Below are positions 25,244 to 35,401 of a DNA stretch of 64,000 nucleotides, one piece after another. Under the pieces are notes generated by a model that was given only the letters and a program-made list of their open reading frames with translations, was not told the DNA's origin and made no database searches. The DNA is from Pseudomonas sp. MWU13-2100 (GTDB lineage Bacteria > Pseudomonadota > Gammaproteobacteria > Pseudomonadales > Pseudomonadaceae), in NCBI RefSeq assembly GCF_023242365.1, contig NZ_JALLIX010000002.1:62001-126000 (forward strand). Reading direction: 5' to 3'. The position numbers and the translations under genes are program-made. How positions within the stretch are numbered: position 1 is the first letter of the stretch; each line of letters starts with the position of its first letter.

Positions 25244-25787
25244 ATGGATAATCCTCGGTAATTATTTTTTTCTGACGAAGTTCTGGGCAGAGTCGAGCCG
25301 CTCCGACAACTCGAGTGTTGAGGTTTGAACAAGTGTGTTCGTGCCGTTAATTAACGGCATCGATAATCAAGGAAGGCGAATGAATGGATGTACGAAACGT
25401 GGTTCCGCTCTGAACGTTTGCTCCTCAAAGCCGCGCAGTGCTTTTATTGACCCTGTAGGACCGCTGCACCCACCCGCCTGCCGGCCCCCGCCATTGTACT
25501 GACCCCTCTCGTCAACGGTGTAGGCCATGTTCCCATCCAGCATCGGATAATTCTGAATATTCGAATCGATCGGCGCGCATGCCGAAGTTAAACGGGCTGT
25601 TGCACTCCCGGAAACAGTGAATTGTGCGTTTTAGGATTGATAGGTTCCTAACGAAAGGCGCATGCTAGAGGGCTGGGATCGGTTTGATATCATTCCGAAT
25701 GATAGTTACCTTCGCTTCATTCGATTCGTGTGAAACCGGTCCCCACAGCATGATCCGCCCATCTCAATAGATTGGCGGACTCCCCCC
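25244..25787. other. Intergenic region between gltS and mexE
   Basis: This 540-base region between divergent genes has no supported gene. It must hold both promoters. A palindrome ATCATTC-C-GAATGAT at 25689-25703 lies about 85 bases before mexE and is the best candidate for a regulator site. Confidence 0.5.
25689..25703. promoter_or_regulatory. Palindrome upstream of mexE
   Basis: ATCATTCCGAATGAT is a perfect 7-bp-arm inverted repeat with one central base. It has the ATC-N9-GAT outline seen at LysR-type sites. MexT, a LysR regulator, is known to activate mexEF-oprN in Pseudomonas aeruginosa, but I cannot assign this site to it. Confidence 0.45.
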
Positions 25788-27044
25788 ATGGAACAGTCAC
25801 TTAAACTTTTGCGCTTTCCTCTGGCTGCCCTGGCGGTCGTGGTGATGAGCGCCTGCGGTAAAGCGCCTGTGGCGGCAGGTGGTGCAATGCCGGCAGCCAA
25901 GGTCAGTGTGGCCAAGGTTATCGAACAGCCCGTCAACGAATGGGACGAGTTCACCGGTCGTCTCGAAGCCCCGGAAACCGTCGAGATCCGTCCGCGCGTC
26001 TCTGGCCAGATCGACTCAGTGGCCTTCACCGAAGGTGCACTGGTGAAGAAAGGCGACCTGCTGTTCCAGATCGACCCACGCCCTTACCAGGCTGAAGTCC
26101 ATCGCCTCGAAGCGCAACTGCAACAAGCCCGCGCCAGCGCCAGCCGCAGTGCCAACGAAGCCGAACGCGGCAAGCGCCTGCTGAGCAGCAACGCGATTTC
26201 CGCCGAACTGGCCGACACCCGCAGCAGCTCCGCTCAGGAATCCAAGGCCGCGGTCGACGCCACCCAGGCGCAGTTGGACCTGGCCAAGCTGAACCTGAGC
26301 TTCACCCGTGTCACCGCACCGATCAGTGGCCGCGTCAGCCGTGCGGAAATCACTGCCGGCAACATCGTCACCGCCGATGTCACTCCGCTGACCAGCGTGG
26401 TCTCCACCGACAAGGTCTACGCCTACTTCGACGCCGACGAGCGGGTCTACCTCAAATACAGCCAACTCGCGCGCCAGGGTAAACGTGGCCAGGCCACCCC
26501 AGTCTACCTCGGCCTGTCCAACGAAACCGGCAACCCGCACCAGGGCGTGATGAACTTCGTCGACAACCAGGTCAACCCCAAGACCGGCACCATTCGCGGT
26601 CGTGCGGTGTTCGACAACGCCGACGGTGCCTTCACCCCAGGCCTGTATGCGCGCCTGAAGCTGGTCGGCAGCGGCACCTACGCCGCGGTACTGATCAACG
26701 ACGAGGCGGTGGGCACCGACCTGGGCAAGAAGTTCGTGCTGGTCATGGATGCCGACAAGAAGACCGTCTACCGCTCGGTCGAGCTGGGTCCGAAAATCGA
26801 AGGGTTGCGCATCGTGCGCACTGGTCTGAGCAAGGATGACACCATCATCGTCAAGGGCCTGCAGCGCGTTCGCCCTGGCTCGCCCGTGGATCCGGAAGTG
26901 ATCCCGATGGCATCCAAGGAAACCCTCGCGGCCCTGGCCCTACAAAAACAAGCCCTGGAAGCCAGCAATCTGCCCCAGGTCACGCCCGCCAAGAGCGCAC
27001 CGGCCCCGGCTGCCAAGCTGGCCGTAGCGACTCCACGCGGTTAA
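25788..27044 (+). CDS. mexE: MexE, periplasmic adaptor of MexEF-OprN
   Basis: A 418-residue membrane fusion lipoprotein with lipobox MSAC (C23), then the strongly MexE-like run KVSVAKVIEQPVNEWDEFTG. The lipoyl region, alpha-hairpin (about 95-165) and barrel (TPVYLGLSNETGNPHQG onward) are in order, and the usual Pro/Ala-rich tail is present. It joins the MexF pump to OprN in a tripartite system known to export chloramphenicol, fluoroquinolones and quorum-signal precursors in P. aeruginosa. It is first of three genes; mexF starts 12 bases after its stop. Confidence 0.93.
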   Translation: MEQSLKLLRFPLAALAVVVMSACGKAPVAAGGAMPAAKVSVAKVIEQPVNEWDEFTGRLEAPETVEIRPRVSGQIDSVAFTEGALVKKGDLLFQIDPRPYQAEVHRLEAQLQQARASASRSANEAERGKRLLSSNAISAELADTRSSSAQESKAAVDATQAQLDLAKLNLSFTRVTAPISGRVSRAEITAGNIVTADVTPLTSVVSTDKVYAYFDADERVYLKYSQLARQGKRGQATPVYLGLSNETGNPHQGVMNFVDNQVNPKTGTIRGRAVFDNADGAFTPGLYARLKLVGSGTYAAVLINDEAVGTDLGKKFVLVMDADKKTVYRSVELGPKIEGLRIVRTGLSKDDTIIVKGLQRVRPGSPVDPEVIPMASKETLAALALQKQALEASNLPQVTPAKSAPAPAAKLAVATPRG

Positions 27045-27056
27045 GGGATACACACG

Positions 27057-30000
27057 ATGAATTTTTCCCAGTTCTTCATATCAAGACCGATCTTCGCGGC
27101 AGTGCTTTCGCTGCTGATCCTGATCGCGGGTGCCATCTCGCTGTTCCAGCTGCCCATCAGCGAATACCCGGAAGTGGTACCGCCGACCGTGGTGGTGCGT
27201 GCCAACTTCCCCGGTGCCAACCCCAAGGTCATCGGTGAAACCGTGGCCGCACCGCTGGAACAGGCGATCACCGGTGTCGAGAACATGCTCTATATGTCCT
27301 CGCAATCCACCGCCGACGGCAAGCTGACCCTGACCATCACCTTCGCCCTGGGTACCAACCTGGATAACGCGCAGGTCCAGGTGCAGAACCGGGTGACCCG
27401 TACCGAACCCAAGCTTCCGGTGGAAGTGACCCGGATCGGTATCACCGTCGACAAGGCTTCGCCCGACCTGACCATGGTTGTGCACTTGACCTCGCCGGAC
27501 AAACGCTACGACATGCTCTACCTGTCCAACTACGCCTTGCTCAATATCAAGGACGAGTTAGCCCGCCTCGGCGGCGTGGGTGACGTGCAACTGTTCGGTA
27601 TGGGCGACTACTCCCTGCGGGTATGGCTCGATCCGAACAAGACCGCTTCGCGCAACCTGACCGCCACCGATGTGGTCAACGCCATTCGCGAGCAGAACCG
27701 CCAGGTCGCGGCCGGTCAGTTGGGTGCACCACCCGCCCCCAGCGCCACCAGCTTCCAGCTGTCGGTCAACGCCCAGGGTCGCCTGGTCTCCGAGGAAGAG
27801 TTCGAAAATATCGTGATTCGCGCCGGCGACGACGGCGAGATCACCCGCCTGAAAGATATCGCCCGGGTCGAGCTCGGTTCCAGCCAGTACGCCTTGCGCT
27901 CGCTGCTGAACAACCAGCCGGCGGTGGCAATCCCGATCTTCCAGCGTCCGGGCTCCAACGCCATCGACATCTCCAACGAAGTTCGCGCCAAGATGGTCGA
28001 GCTGAAGAAGGATTTCCCCGAAGGCATGGACTTCAGCATTGTCTATGACCCGACGATCTTCGTGCGCGGTTCCATCGAGGCGGTGGTCCATACCCTGTTC
28101 GAAGCACTGATCCTCGTGGTGCTGGTGGTGATCCTGTTCCTGCAGACCTGGCGTGCCTCGATCATCCCGCTGGTGGCTGTACCGGTGTCGCTGATCGGTA
28201 CCTTTGCGGTCATGCACCTGTTCGGTTTCTCGCTCAATGCGCTGTCGCTGTTCGGCCTGGTATTGGCCATCGGTATCGTGGTGGACGACGCCATCGTGGT
28301 AGTGGAGAACGTCGAACGGAACATCGGCCTGGGCCTCAATCCGGTGGAAGCCACCAAGCGCGCCATGCGTGAAGTGACAGGTCCGATCATCGCCACGGCG
28401 CTGGTGCTGTGTGCGGTGTTTATCCCGGCGGCGTTCATCTCCGGGCTGACCGGGCAGTTCTACAAGCAGTTCGCCCTGACCATCGCCATCTCCACCGTGA
28501 TCTCGGCGTTCAACTCGCTGACCTTGTCGCCGGCACTGGCTGCCGTGCTGCTCAAAGGTCACGACGCACCAAAGGACGGCTTTTCCAAGTTCCTCGACAA
28601 ACTGCTCGGTGGCTGGCTGTTCCGGCCGTTCAACCGCTTCTTCGACCGCGCCAGCCATGGTTATGTCGGCACCGTGACCCGCGTTATCCGTGCCAGCGGC
28701 ATCGCCCTTGTACTGTACGCCGGTCTGATGGTCCTGACCTGGCTCGGTTTCGCCAGCACCCCGACCGGTTTCGTTCCGGCCCAGGACAAGCAATACCTGG
28801 TGGCCTTCGCGCAACTGCCGGACGCGGCGAGCCTGGACCGTACCGAAGACGTGATCAAGCGCATGTCCGACCTGGCCCTGAAACAGCCTGGCGTGGAAAG
28901 CGCGGTGGCCTTCCCCGGCCTGTCGATCAACGGTTTCACCAACAGCCCGAACGCCGGTATCGTGTTCGTGACCCTGAAGCCTTTTGACCAGCGCAAGGAC
29001 CCGAGCCAGTCAGCCGGAGCCATCGCCGGAGCCCTGAACGGCAAGTTCGCCGGGATCCAGGAAGCCTACATGGCGATCTTCCCGCCACCACCGGTACAAG
29101 GCTTGGGCACCATCGGCGGTTTCCGCCTGCAGATCGAAGACCGTGGCAACCTCGGCTACGACGAGCTGTATAAGGAAACCATGAACATCATCGGCAAGAG
29201 CCGTAGCGTGCCGGAACTGGCCGGGTTGTTCACCAGCTACACGGTCAACGTACCGCAGGTCGATGCTGCTATCGACCGGGAAAAGGCCAAGACCCACGGC
29301 GTTGCCGTCAGCGACATCTTCGACACCCTGCAGATCTACCTGGGTTCGCTGTATGCCAACGACTTCAACCGCTTCGGTCGCACCTACCAGGTCAACGTCC
29401 AGGCCGAACAGCAGTTCCGCCTCGAGTCCGACCAGATCGGCCAGTTGAAAGTGCGTAACAACAAAGGCGAGATGATCCCGCTGGCGACCTTCATCAAGGT
29501 CAGCGATACCTCGGGGCCGGACCGCGTCATGCACTACAACGGCTTTATCACCGCGGAAATCAACGGTGCCGCCGCACCGGGCTACAGCTCCGGCCAAGCC
29601 CAGGTGGCGATGGAAAAACTGCTCAAGGACGAACTGCCCAATGGCATGACCTACGAGTGGACCGACCTGACCTACCAGCAGATCCTCTCGGGCAACACCG
29701 CGCTGTTCGTCTTCCCGCTCTGCGTATTGCTGGCGTTCCTGGTACTGGCCGCCCAATACGAAAGCTGGAGCCTGCCACTGGCGGTAATCCTGATCGTGCC
29801 GATGACCCTGCTGTCGGCGATTACCGGGGTGATCGCTTCCGGTGGCGACAACAACATCTTCACTCAGATCGGACTGATCGTACTGGTGGGGCTGGCCTGT
29901 AAGAACGCGATCCTGATCGTTGAGTTCGCCAAGGATAAACAGGAAGAAGGCCTCGATCCGCTGAGCGCGGTACTGGAAGCCTGCCGCCTGCGTCTGCGGC

Positions 30001-30236
30001 CGATCCTGATGACTTCCTTCGCCTTCATCATGGGTGTGGTGCCCCTGGTGTTCTCCAGCGGTGCCGGTGCTGAAATGCGCCATGCCATGGGTGTGGCGGT
30101 GTTCTCCGGGATGCTCGGGGTGACCTTCTTCGGCCTGCTGCTGACGCCAGTGTTCTACGTATTGATTCGCCGCTTTGTCGAGCGCAGCGACGCTCGCAAG
30201 GCCGCCCGGGCCCTCAAGTTGGAGGCGCAACAATGA
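27057..30236 (+). CDS. mexF: MexF, RND pump of MexEF-OprN
   Basis: A 1059-residue HAE1-type proton-driven pump, close to the usual MexF length. It begins MNFSQFFISRPIFAAVLS. The TM4 pair is intact (LAIGIVVDDAIVVVENVER) and the TM10 lysine is present (VGLACKNAILIVEFAKDK), so the proton relay is complete. It lies between mexE and oprN and its stop overlaps the oprN start by four bases (ATGA). Confidence 0.95.
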   Translation: MNFSQFFISRPIFAAVLSLLILIAGAISLFQLPISEYPEVVPPTVVVRANFPGANPKVIGETVAAPLEQAITGVENMLYMSSQSTADGKLTLTITFALGTNLDNAQVQVQNRVTRTEPKLPVEVTRIGITVDKASPDLTMVVHLTSPDKRYDMLYLSNYALLNIKDELARLGGVGDVQLFGMGDYSLRVWLDPNKTASRNLTATDVVNAIREQNRQVAAGQLGAPPAPSATSFQLSVNAQGRLVSEEEFENIVIRAGDDGEITRLKDIARVELGSSQYALRSLLNNQPAVAIPIFQRPGSNAIDISNEVRAKMVELKKDFPEGMDFSIVYDPTIFVRGSIEAVVHTLFEALILVVLVVILFLQTWRASIIPLVAVPVSLIGTFAVMHLFGFSLNALSLFGLVLAIGIVVDDAIVVVENVERNIGLGLNPVEATKRAMREVTGPIIATALVLCAVFIPAAFISGLTGQFYKQFALTIAISTVISAFNSLTLSPALAAVLLKGHDAPKDGFSKFLDKLLGGWLFRPFNRFFDRASHGYVGTVTRVIRASGIALVLYAGLMVLTWLGFASTPTGFVPAQDKQYLVAFAQLPDAASLDRTEDVIKRMSDLALKQPGVESAVAFPGLSINGFTNSPNAGIVFVTLKPFDQRKDPSQSAGAIAGALNGKFAGIQEAYMAIFPPPPVQGLGTIGGFRLQIEDRGNLGYDELYKETMNIIGKSRSVPELAGLFTSYTVNVPQVDAAIDREKAKTHGVAVSDIFDTLQIYLGSLYANDFNRFGRTYQVNVQAEQQFRLESDQIGQLKVRNNKGEMIPLATFIKVSDTSGPDRVMHYNGFITAEINGAAAPGYSSGQAQVAMEKLLKDELPNGMTYEWTDLTYQQILSGNTALFVFPLCVLLAFLVLAAQYESWSLPLAVILIVPMTLLSAITGVIASGGDNNIFTQIGLIVLVGLACKNAILIVEFAKDKQEEGLDPLSAVLEACRLRLRPILMTSFAFIMGVVPLVFSSGAGAEMRHAMGVAVFSGMLGVTFFGLLLTPVFYVLIRRFVERSDARKAARALKLEAQQ

Positions 30237-31660
30237 GCAATCTGAAGGCCTTTCTACCGAGTTTGCTGGTACTGGCGCTGAGCGCCTGTGCCGTGGGCCC
30301 GGACTACAAGACCCCGGCCACGGAGAAGGCGAACATCACCGCTGCCACCGATGGCAGTGCCGCGCAGAAGAACTATGACCGCGCGCGTTTCCAGGGTATC
30401 TGGTGGCAGCAGTTCGACGATCCGACCCTGAACCAGCTGGTGACCCAGTCACTGGCCGGCAACCGGGAATTGCGCGTCGCCTTCGCCCGCCTGAAAGCGT
30501 CGCGGGCGATCCGCGACGATGTCAGCGACGATGCCATGCCGACCATCACCAGCCGCGCCAGCGCCAACGTCGGCAAGGGCCAGGTGCCGGGTACCACCGA
30601 GCAACGGGTCAATAGCGAACGCTACGACCTGGGATTGGACATGGCCTGGGAGGTCGACCTGTTCGGCCGTATCCGCCGCAACCTGGAAGCCGCCGATGCC
30701 GACCAGCAGGTGGCCGAAGCCGACCTCTACCAACTGCAAGTCACCATGATTGCCGAACTGGTGGATGCCTATGGTCAACTGCGTGGCGCACAACTGCGGG
30801 AAAAGATCGCTCTGGCCAACCTGAAGAACCAGCAGGAATCCAAGGGCATCACCGAAAGCCTGCGCGATGCCGGGGTCGGCGATCAACTCGACGTGGTCCG
30901 TGCCGATGCCCGCCTTGCGGCGGTCGAGGCCACGGTGCCGCAATTGCAGGCCGAGCAGGCCCGCGAACGCAACCGTATCGCGACCTTGCTGGGTGAACGC
31001 CCGGATACCCTGTCGGTGGACCTGGGTCCGAAGGACCTGCCGGCGATTTCCAAGGCCCTGGCCATTGGCAATCCGGGCGACCTGCTGCAACGCCGTCCGG
31101 ATATCGTCAGCGCCGAACGCAAGCTGGCCGCCGCGACCGCGCGGATCGGCGTGGCCAAGGCCGATCTGTTTCCCCGGGTCAGCCTCAGCGGCTTCCTCGG
31201 CTTTACCGCCGGGCGCGGTTCGCAGATCGGTTCACCCGCCGCCAATGCCTGGGCCCTGGGCCCGAGCATCACCTGGCCGGCGTTCAACCTGGGTAGCGTC
31301 AGGGCCCGCTTGCGCGGGGCCAACGCCGAGGCCGAAGGCGCCCTGGCCAGCTACGAACAGCAAGTACTGCTGGCCCTGGAAGAAACCCAGAACGCCTTCA
31401 GCGATTATGCTAAGCGCCAACAGCGCTTGATCTCGCTGATTCGCCAAAGCGAATCGAGCCGTGCCGCCGCCGACCTGGCTGCGATCCGCTACCGCGAAGG
31501 CACCGCCGACTTCCTGGTGCTGCTCGACGCCCAGCGTGAACGCCTGGCCGCCGAGGACAGCCAGGCCCAGGCCGAGACCGATCTGTATCGCGGCATCGTG
31601 GCGATCTACAAGTCCCTGGGCGGTGGTTACGAGCCGCAGACGCTGGCCAGCAGCAACTGA
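30233..31660 (+). CDS. oprN: OprN, outer-membrane channel of MexEF-OprN
   Basis: A 475-residue outer-membrane factor lipoprotein with C19 in LSAC, followed by AVGPDYKTPATEKAN. Two OEP repeats and the LLQRRPDIVSAERKLAAATA segment are typical. It is last in the operon and followed by a strong terminator at 31702. It is separate from the outer-membrane factor at 15906, which differs in sequence throughout. Confidence 0.94.
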   Translation: MSNLKAFLPSLLVLALSACAVGPDYKTPATEKANITAATDGSAAQKNYDRARFQGIWWQQFDDPTLNQLVTQSLAGNRELRVAFARLKASRAIRDDVSDDAMPTITSRASANVGKGQVPGTTEQRVNSERYDLGLDMAWEVDLFGRIRRNLEAADADQQVAEADLYQLQVTMIAELVDAYGQLRGAQLREKIALANLKNQQESKGITESLRDAGVGDQLDVVRADARLAAVEATVPQLQAEQARERNRIATLLGERPDTLSVDLGPKDLPAISKALAIGNPGDLLQRRPDIVSAERKLAAATARIGVAKADLFPRVSLSGFLGFTAGRGSQIGSPAANAWALGPSITWPAFNLGSVRARLRGANAEAEGALASYEQQVLLALEETQNAFSDYAKRQQRLISLIRQSESSRAAADLAAIRYREGTADFLVLLDAQRERLAAEDSQAQAETDLYRGIVAIYKSLGGGYEPQTLASSN

Positions 31661-31701
31661 TTCAAGACCTCCCGGGGTTGGATGCCCTCCGACCCTTTTT
31701 C

Positions 31702-31735
31702 AGCCCCGCACCAGCTTGGTCGCGGGGCTTTTTTT
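31702..31735 (+). terminator. Rho-independent terminator after oprN
   Basis: AGCCCCGC at 31702-31709 pairs with GCGGGGCT at 31722-31729 and is followed by seven T. It is a classic intrinsic terminator, 40 bases past the oprN stop. Confidence 0.9.
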
Positions 31736-31957
31736 GTCCGCAGTGCAGCGCTCAGCCCTGCAGCCGCCAATTCAGCCATGGGTAAATCCTCGGGAATTCA
31801 GGTCGAGGCCTGCACACCTCCGTCGCCAAACGAATGACTTACCAATAGCGTCCGGCGAGACGTGCAGTGAAGCAAAACTGCAGATATGCTCGCCTCCAGG
31901 GGCCAAAATGATAGCCATGTGCCCCGACAGGACTGAAGGTCTCAAAGGGGTTGGGCA

Positions 31958-34057
31958 ATGTCGCAGTCAGTCTTCCAGTTGTTCCTGACCCAGCGTCTGG
32001 CCGCGCTGGCCGGTGCCGACTCGTTGCGGGCCATCCGCGAAGGGTTGCTCTGGTTGCTGCCGTGCCTGCTGGTGTCGACGGCGTTCCTGATCCTCTCGGC
32101 CTGTGCGCGCCTGGCCGGGCTGCCTGACGGCTGGGTGAACTTCCTCGCCGGGCTGCACGAGAAGATCAGCGGTATCCTGCCCTTGCTGGTGGCCGCCTCC
32201 ATCGGCTATATGCTCGCCATCCGCTATCGCCTGCCCCAGGTGCCGGTGGCGTTCCTGTGCCTGGCCCATGTGGAAATCGCCATCTACTTGCTCCACGACT
32301 TTCCTCGCGCTGCGGCGACCCTGGTGCTGTTTATTGCCATCGCCTCGCCGTTGATCAACGTCCCGATCATGGCCTGGCTGTACCGACAATCCTGGACACG
32401 GCTGGTGCGGGAAAACGTCGTCGGCTTCAATGTGCGCGACAGCATCAACGTGGTGCTCCCCGGCCTGATCGCCACCGCCCTGCTGGTCATCGTACTTTCG
32501 CTGCTGCTGGAGATCCCCCTGGTCGCCCAGATACAGGTGCCCTTCGACCGCGCGGCGCTCGACCATCCCTACCGCTACGGCGCATTGATCAGCGCCACCA
32601 ACTCGGTCCTGTGGTTCTTTGGCATCCATGGCCTGCACGCCATGCAGCCGGTGTTCAGCGTCCTCGACGAGGCGGTGAATATCAATCAGCTCAACCTCGC
32701 CGCCGGGGAGCCGCACCGCTATATCCTCAACAGCGGCCTGCTTGGCTGTTTCGCCTTTATCGGCGGCTCCGGGGCCTCGCTGTCGCTGATCGTCGCCGTG
32801 CTGCTGTTTACCCACGACCGCTCCCTGCGCCTGCTGGCCCTGGCCGCGGTGCCGCTGTCACTGTTCAACGTCAATGAGATCCTGCTGTTCGGCTTGCCGA
32901 TCATTCTCAATCCGCGCCTGTTCATCCCCTTTCTGGTCGCCCCGTTGCTCAACGCGCTGATCGCGGTGGCGGTGGTCCAGGCCGGCTGGGTCGCACCAAT
33001 GGTCACCGGCATGCCACTGAACTCGCCGGTACTGCTCAATGCCTACCTGAGCACCAACGGCGACTGGGCCGCGGTGATCCTGCAACTGGCGCTGCTGGGT
33101 CTCGGCAGCCTGATCTACGCCCCCTACGTGATTGGCCTGCATCGCCACCAGGACGCGGACAACGGCATCTATATCAAGTCCTTCGATACCACCTTCCGCA
33201 GCCTCGAGGAAAAGGGCCGGCTGTTCGAACTCGACCCGGTGGCGGCATCGTACAAGAGCGACGCCCGCCGGGCCCGGGAAGTGGACCGCATCCGCCAGAT
33301 CAGCGAATACGAATTTTACCTGGAGTTCCAACCGCAGATCTCCAAGACCAGCGGTCTGTGCACCGGCTGCGAAGCCCTGATGCGCGCCCGCGACAAGGAC
33401 GGCAATGCCCAGCAACCCTGGGATTTCCTCAAGTGGCTGGGCCAGGCCAACCTGATGCCGGATGTCGACCTGTGGGTCGCTTCCCAGGCACTGGAGCAAT
33501 ACCGGCGCTGGCGCAAGCTGGGCCTTGAGTTACCGATGACCATCAACGTGACCGGTGCCACCTTGTGCGCGCCGGAGTACGGCGAGCGCTTGCTGGAGAT
33601 CCTCGCCCAGGCCCAGGGCATGATTTCCGTGGAGCTGACGGAGGATGCCCTGGTCGGCGATGTCCAGGTGATCAATCGCCTGATCGAGCGCCTGCACGGT
33701 TTCGGCGCCAAGCTGTACATCGATGACTTCGGCACCGGTTATTCGGCGTTGAGCTATCTGCACCAGTTCAAGATCGACTGCATCAAGATCGACCGCAGTT
33801 TTGTCGTTGCCCACTGCCATCCCGAAGGAGCCCGGGTCTTGAATGGCATGCTGCGGCTATGTGAAGCCCTGAACCTGGGGATCATTGTCGAAGGCGTGGA
33901 AACCCAGGAACAGTACGATGCCCTGAACTCATCGACGGAACTGGTGATCCAGGGCTGGTACTTCAGCAAGGCGATCCCCGGCGAGCGAATGGCGGATTTT
34001 GTCCGCCAACGCCAGGCCCAGGCGCATCAGAGCCGTGGCTTGATGCTGCCCGGATAA
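31958..34057 (+). CDS. Membrane EIIC-like domain fused to an EAL c-di-GMP phosphodiesterase
   Basis: A 699-residue fusion. The N-terminal roughly 400 residues form about ten hydrophobic segments resembling the EIIC permease of the cellobiose/lactose PTS branch. The C-terminal part is an EAL domain that hydrolyses c-di-GMP. Catalytic features are intact: EAL at 472-474, the ELTED glutamate, DDFGTGYSALSYL (D589, D590), the KIDRSF lysine and EGVETQEQ. No EIIA or EIIB is fused or adjacent, so the membrane part may sense a sugar rather than transport it. GGGG precedes the ATG by seven bases. It is a single gene. Confidence 0.86.
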   Translation: MSQSVFQLFLTQRLAALAGADSLRAIREGLLWLLPCLLVSTAFLILSACARLAGLPDGWVNFLAGLHEKISGILPLLVAASIGYMLAIRYRLPQVPVAFLCLAHVEIAIYLLHDFPRAAATLVLFIAIASPLINVPIMAWLYRQSWTRLVRENVVGFNVRDSINVVLPGLIATALLVIVLSLLLEIPLVAQIQVPFDRAALDHPYRYGALISATNSVLWFFGIHGLHAMQPVFSVLDEAVNINQLNLAAGEPHRYILNSGLLGCFAFIGGSGASLSLIVAVLLFTHDRSLRLLALAAVPLSLFNVNEILLFGLPIILNPRLFIPFLVAPLLNALIAVAVVQAGWVAPMVTGMPLNSPVLLNAYLSTNGDWAAVILQLALLGLGSLIYAPYVIGLHRHQDADNGIYIKSFDTTFRSLEEKGRLFELDPVAASYKSDARRAREVDRIRQISEYEFYLEFQPQISKTSGLCTGCEALMRARDKDGNAQQPWDFLKWLGQANLMPDVDLWVASQALEQYRRWRKLGLELPMTINVTGATLCAPEYGERLLEILAQAQGMISVELTEDALVGDVQVINRLIERLHGFGAKLYIDDFGTGYSALSYLHQFKIDCIKIDRSFVVAHCHPEGARVLNGMLRLCEALNLGIIVEGVETQEQYDALNSSTELVIQGWYFSKAIPGERMADFVRQRQAQAHQSRGLMLPG

Positions 34058-34233
34058 CGCCGTCATGGAGGCATTCGACCATCTGGTCGGTGAGGGTGAC
34101 TGGACAGTCGCCGGCGCTGGAACCAGTGGACTATGTGCTGACTTGAGGCGGGTGATCCAGAGCGCGGGTTTGACTCCTGAGCGCGGCTGACCGAAGCTGG
34201 TATATTCAACGCTCGCCAGCTCACGGACCCTGC

Positions 34234-35286
34234 ATGACGAAGCCTCGCCGCTACCTGCTTATCAGCCTGTCGCTCCTGCTTGCCCTCGGCTTTATCTGGC
34301 ACCGGCTGCCCGGCAAGCCCGCGGCCCCCCAGGCCCCGCATATCAATTACGGCCAGGCGCTGAAGCAGGCGCATAACGGCCTGCCCGGGGCGGCGCGGGT
34401 ACTCTATCAGCAACTGGCGCGCACCGACCTGACGGATGCCCGCCGGGCCGCCTTGCATGCCGAGCTGCCCAACTACCCCAGCCCCCAGGCGTTGAAGCTG
34501 GCCGATGCGGACTTGCAACACCCCTCGCCGGTGGTTCGCGAAGCGGCGATCCAGAGCATTGTCGGCCTGGTGCCCGGGGCCCAGCGCAGCCTGTTGCTCG
34601 GCCCAGTGCTTGAAGATCATGAGCAGTCCGTGCGTTTCGCCGCCGCCAACGCCATGCTCGGTTTGTCACCGGACGACCAGGGTTTGTATTACGGCCCGCT
34701 GCAACAGGTGGTTGACGAGTATGAACGGACCCTGGCGGCCCAGCCGGAAAGCGCCGAGGCGCAGTTCCAGCTGGCGCGGTTGTACTTGCATGAGGGGCAA
34801 CTGGACAAGGCCCAGGCGGCGCTGGAGCATGTCTCGCGGCTGGAACCGGACAACCTCAAGGCGCTGGTGGCCCAGGTCGAATTGCTGGACAAGCGCAGCC
34901 AGCCGGACCAGGCCCGGCAACTGCTGGCCAAGCAGTTGCAGGTGCGGCCGCAATCGGCCTATCTGCAACATGCTCTGGGGATCTGGCTGCTGCGCCACGG
35001 CCAGACCGAACTCGCGGTGCTGGGGTTGTCCAAGGCCGTGGAACTGCAACCGGAGAACGCCGAATACCGCTACAAGCTCGCCACCACCCTGCATGATTTG
35101 CAGCAGGTCGAGGCGGCCCAGCGGCAACTGGAGGACATCGTCCAGCGCCAGCCGTCGAACCGCAAGGCACGGGTGCTGTTGATCAGCTACTGGAAGGAAA
35201 CCGGGCAGTTGCAGAACGTGCAGATCCTGCTCGCCCAGTTGGAGCAGCAGAACCCGGATGATCCGGCGTTGCAGCAGGGGTTGTAG
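34234..35286 (+). CDS. Membrane-anchored TPR/HEAT-repeat protein
   Basis: A 350-residue protein with an N-terminal anchor (RRYLLISLSLLLALGFIW), then HEAT-like helices (about 75-150, including HPSPVVREAAIQSIVGLVPG) and at least five tetratricopeptide repeats (about 155-345, with QFQLARLYLHEGQLDKAQAA). It is periplasmic if anchored as drawn. Such proteins scaffold protein complexes; partners are unknown. In many Pseudomonas genomes related proteins accompany cytochrome or multiheme genes, but none lies here. Confidence 0.72.
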   Translation: MTKPRRYLLISLSLLLALGFIWHRLPGKPAAPQAPHINYGQALKQAHNGLPGAARVLYQQLARTDLTDARRAALHAELPNYPSPQALKLADADLQHPSPVVREAAIQSIVGLVPGAQRSLLLGPVLEDHEQSVRFAAANAMLGLSPDDQGLYYGPLQQVVDEYERTLAAQPESAEAQFQLARLYLHEGQLDKAQAALEHVSRLEPDNLKALVAQVELLDKRSQPDQARQLLAKQLQVRPQSAYLQHALGIWLLRHGQTELAVLGLSKAVELQPENAEYRYKLATTLHDLQQVEAAQRQLEDIVQRQPSNRKARVLLISYWKETGQLQNVQILLAQLEQQNPDDPALQQGL

Positions 35287-35342
35287 CCGCGATGTGGAAG
35301 ATGATCAGCGTCTGACACTCACAGCACTTCAACGTCTGTTCG

Positions 35343-35378
35343 GCCGCTATTGCCGGCAAGCCGGCTCCCACAGGCGCG
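35343..35378. repeat. Single REP sequence
   Basis: The stretch around GCCGGCAAGCCGGCTCCCAC (35353-35372) is a Pseudomonas REP core. It sits between the convergent TPR and receiver genes and may help end transcription. Confidence 0.7.
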
Positions 35379-35401
35379 GCGCTCCATCCGCCTGGGAACG
35401 G

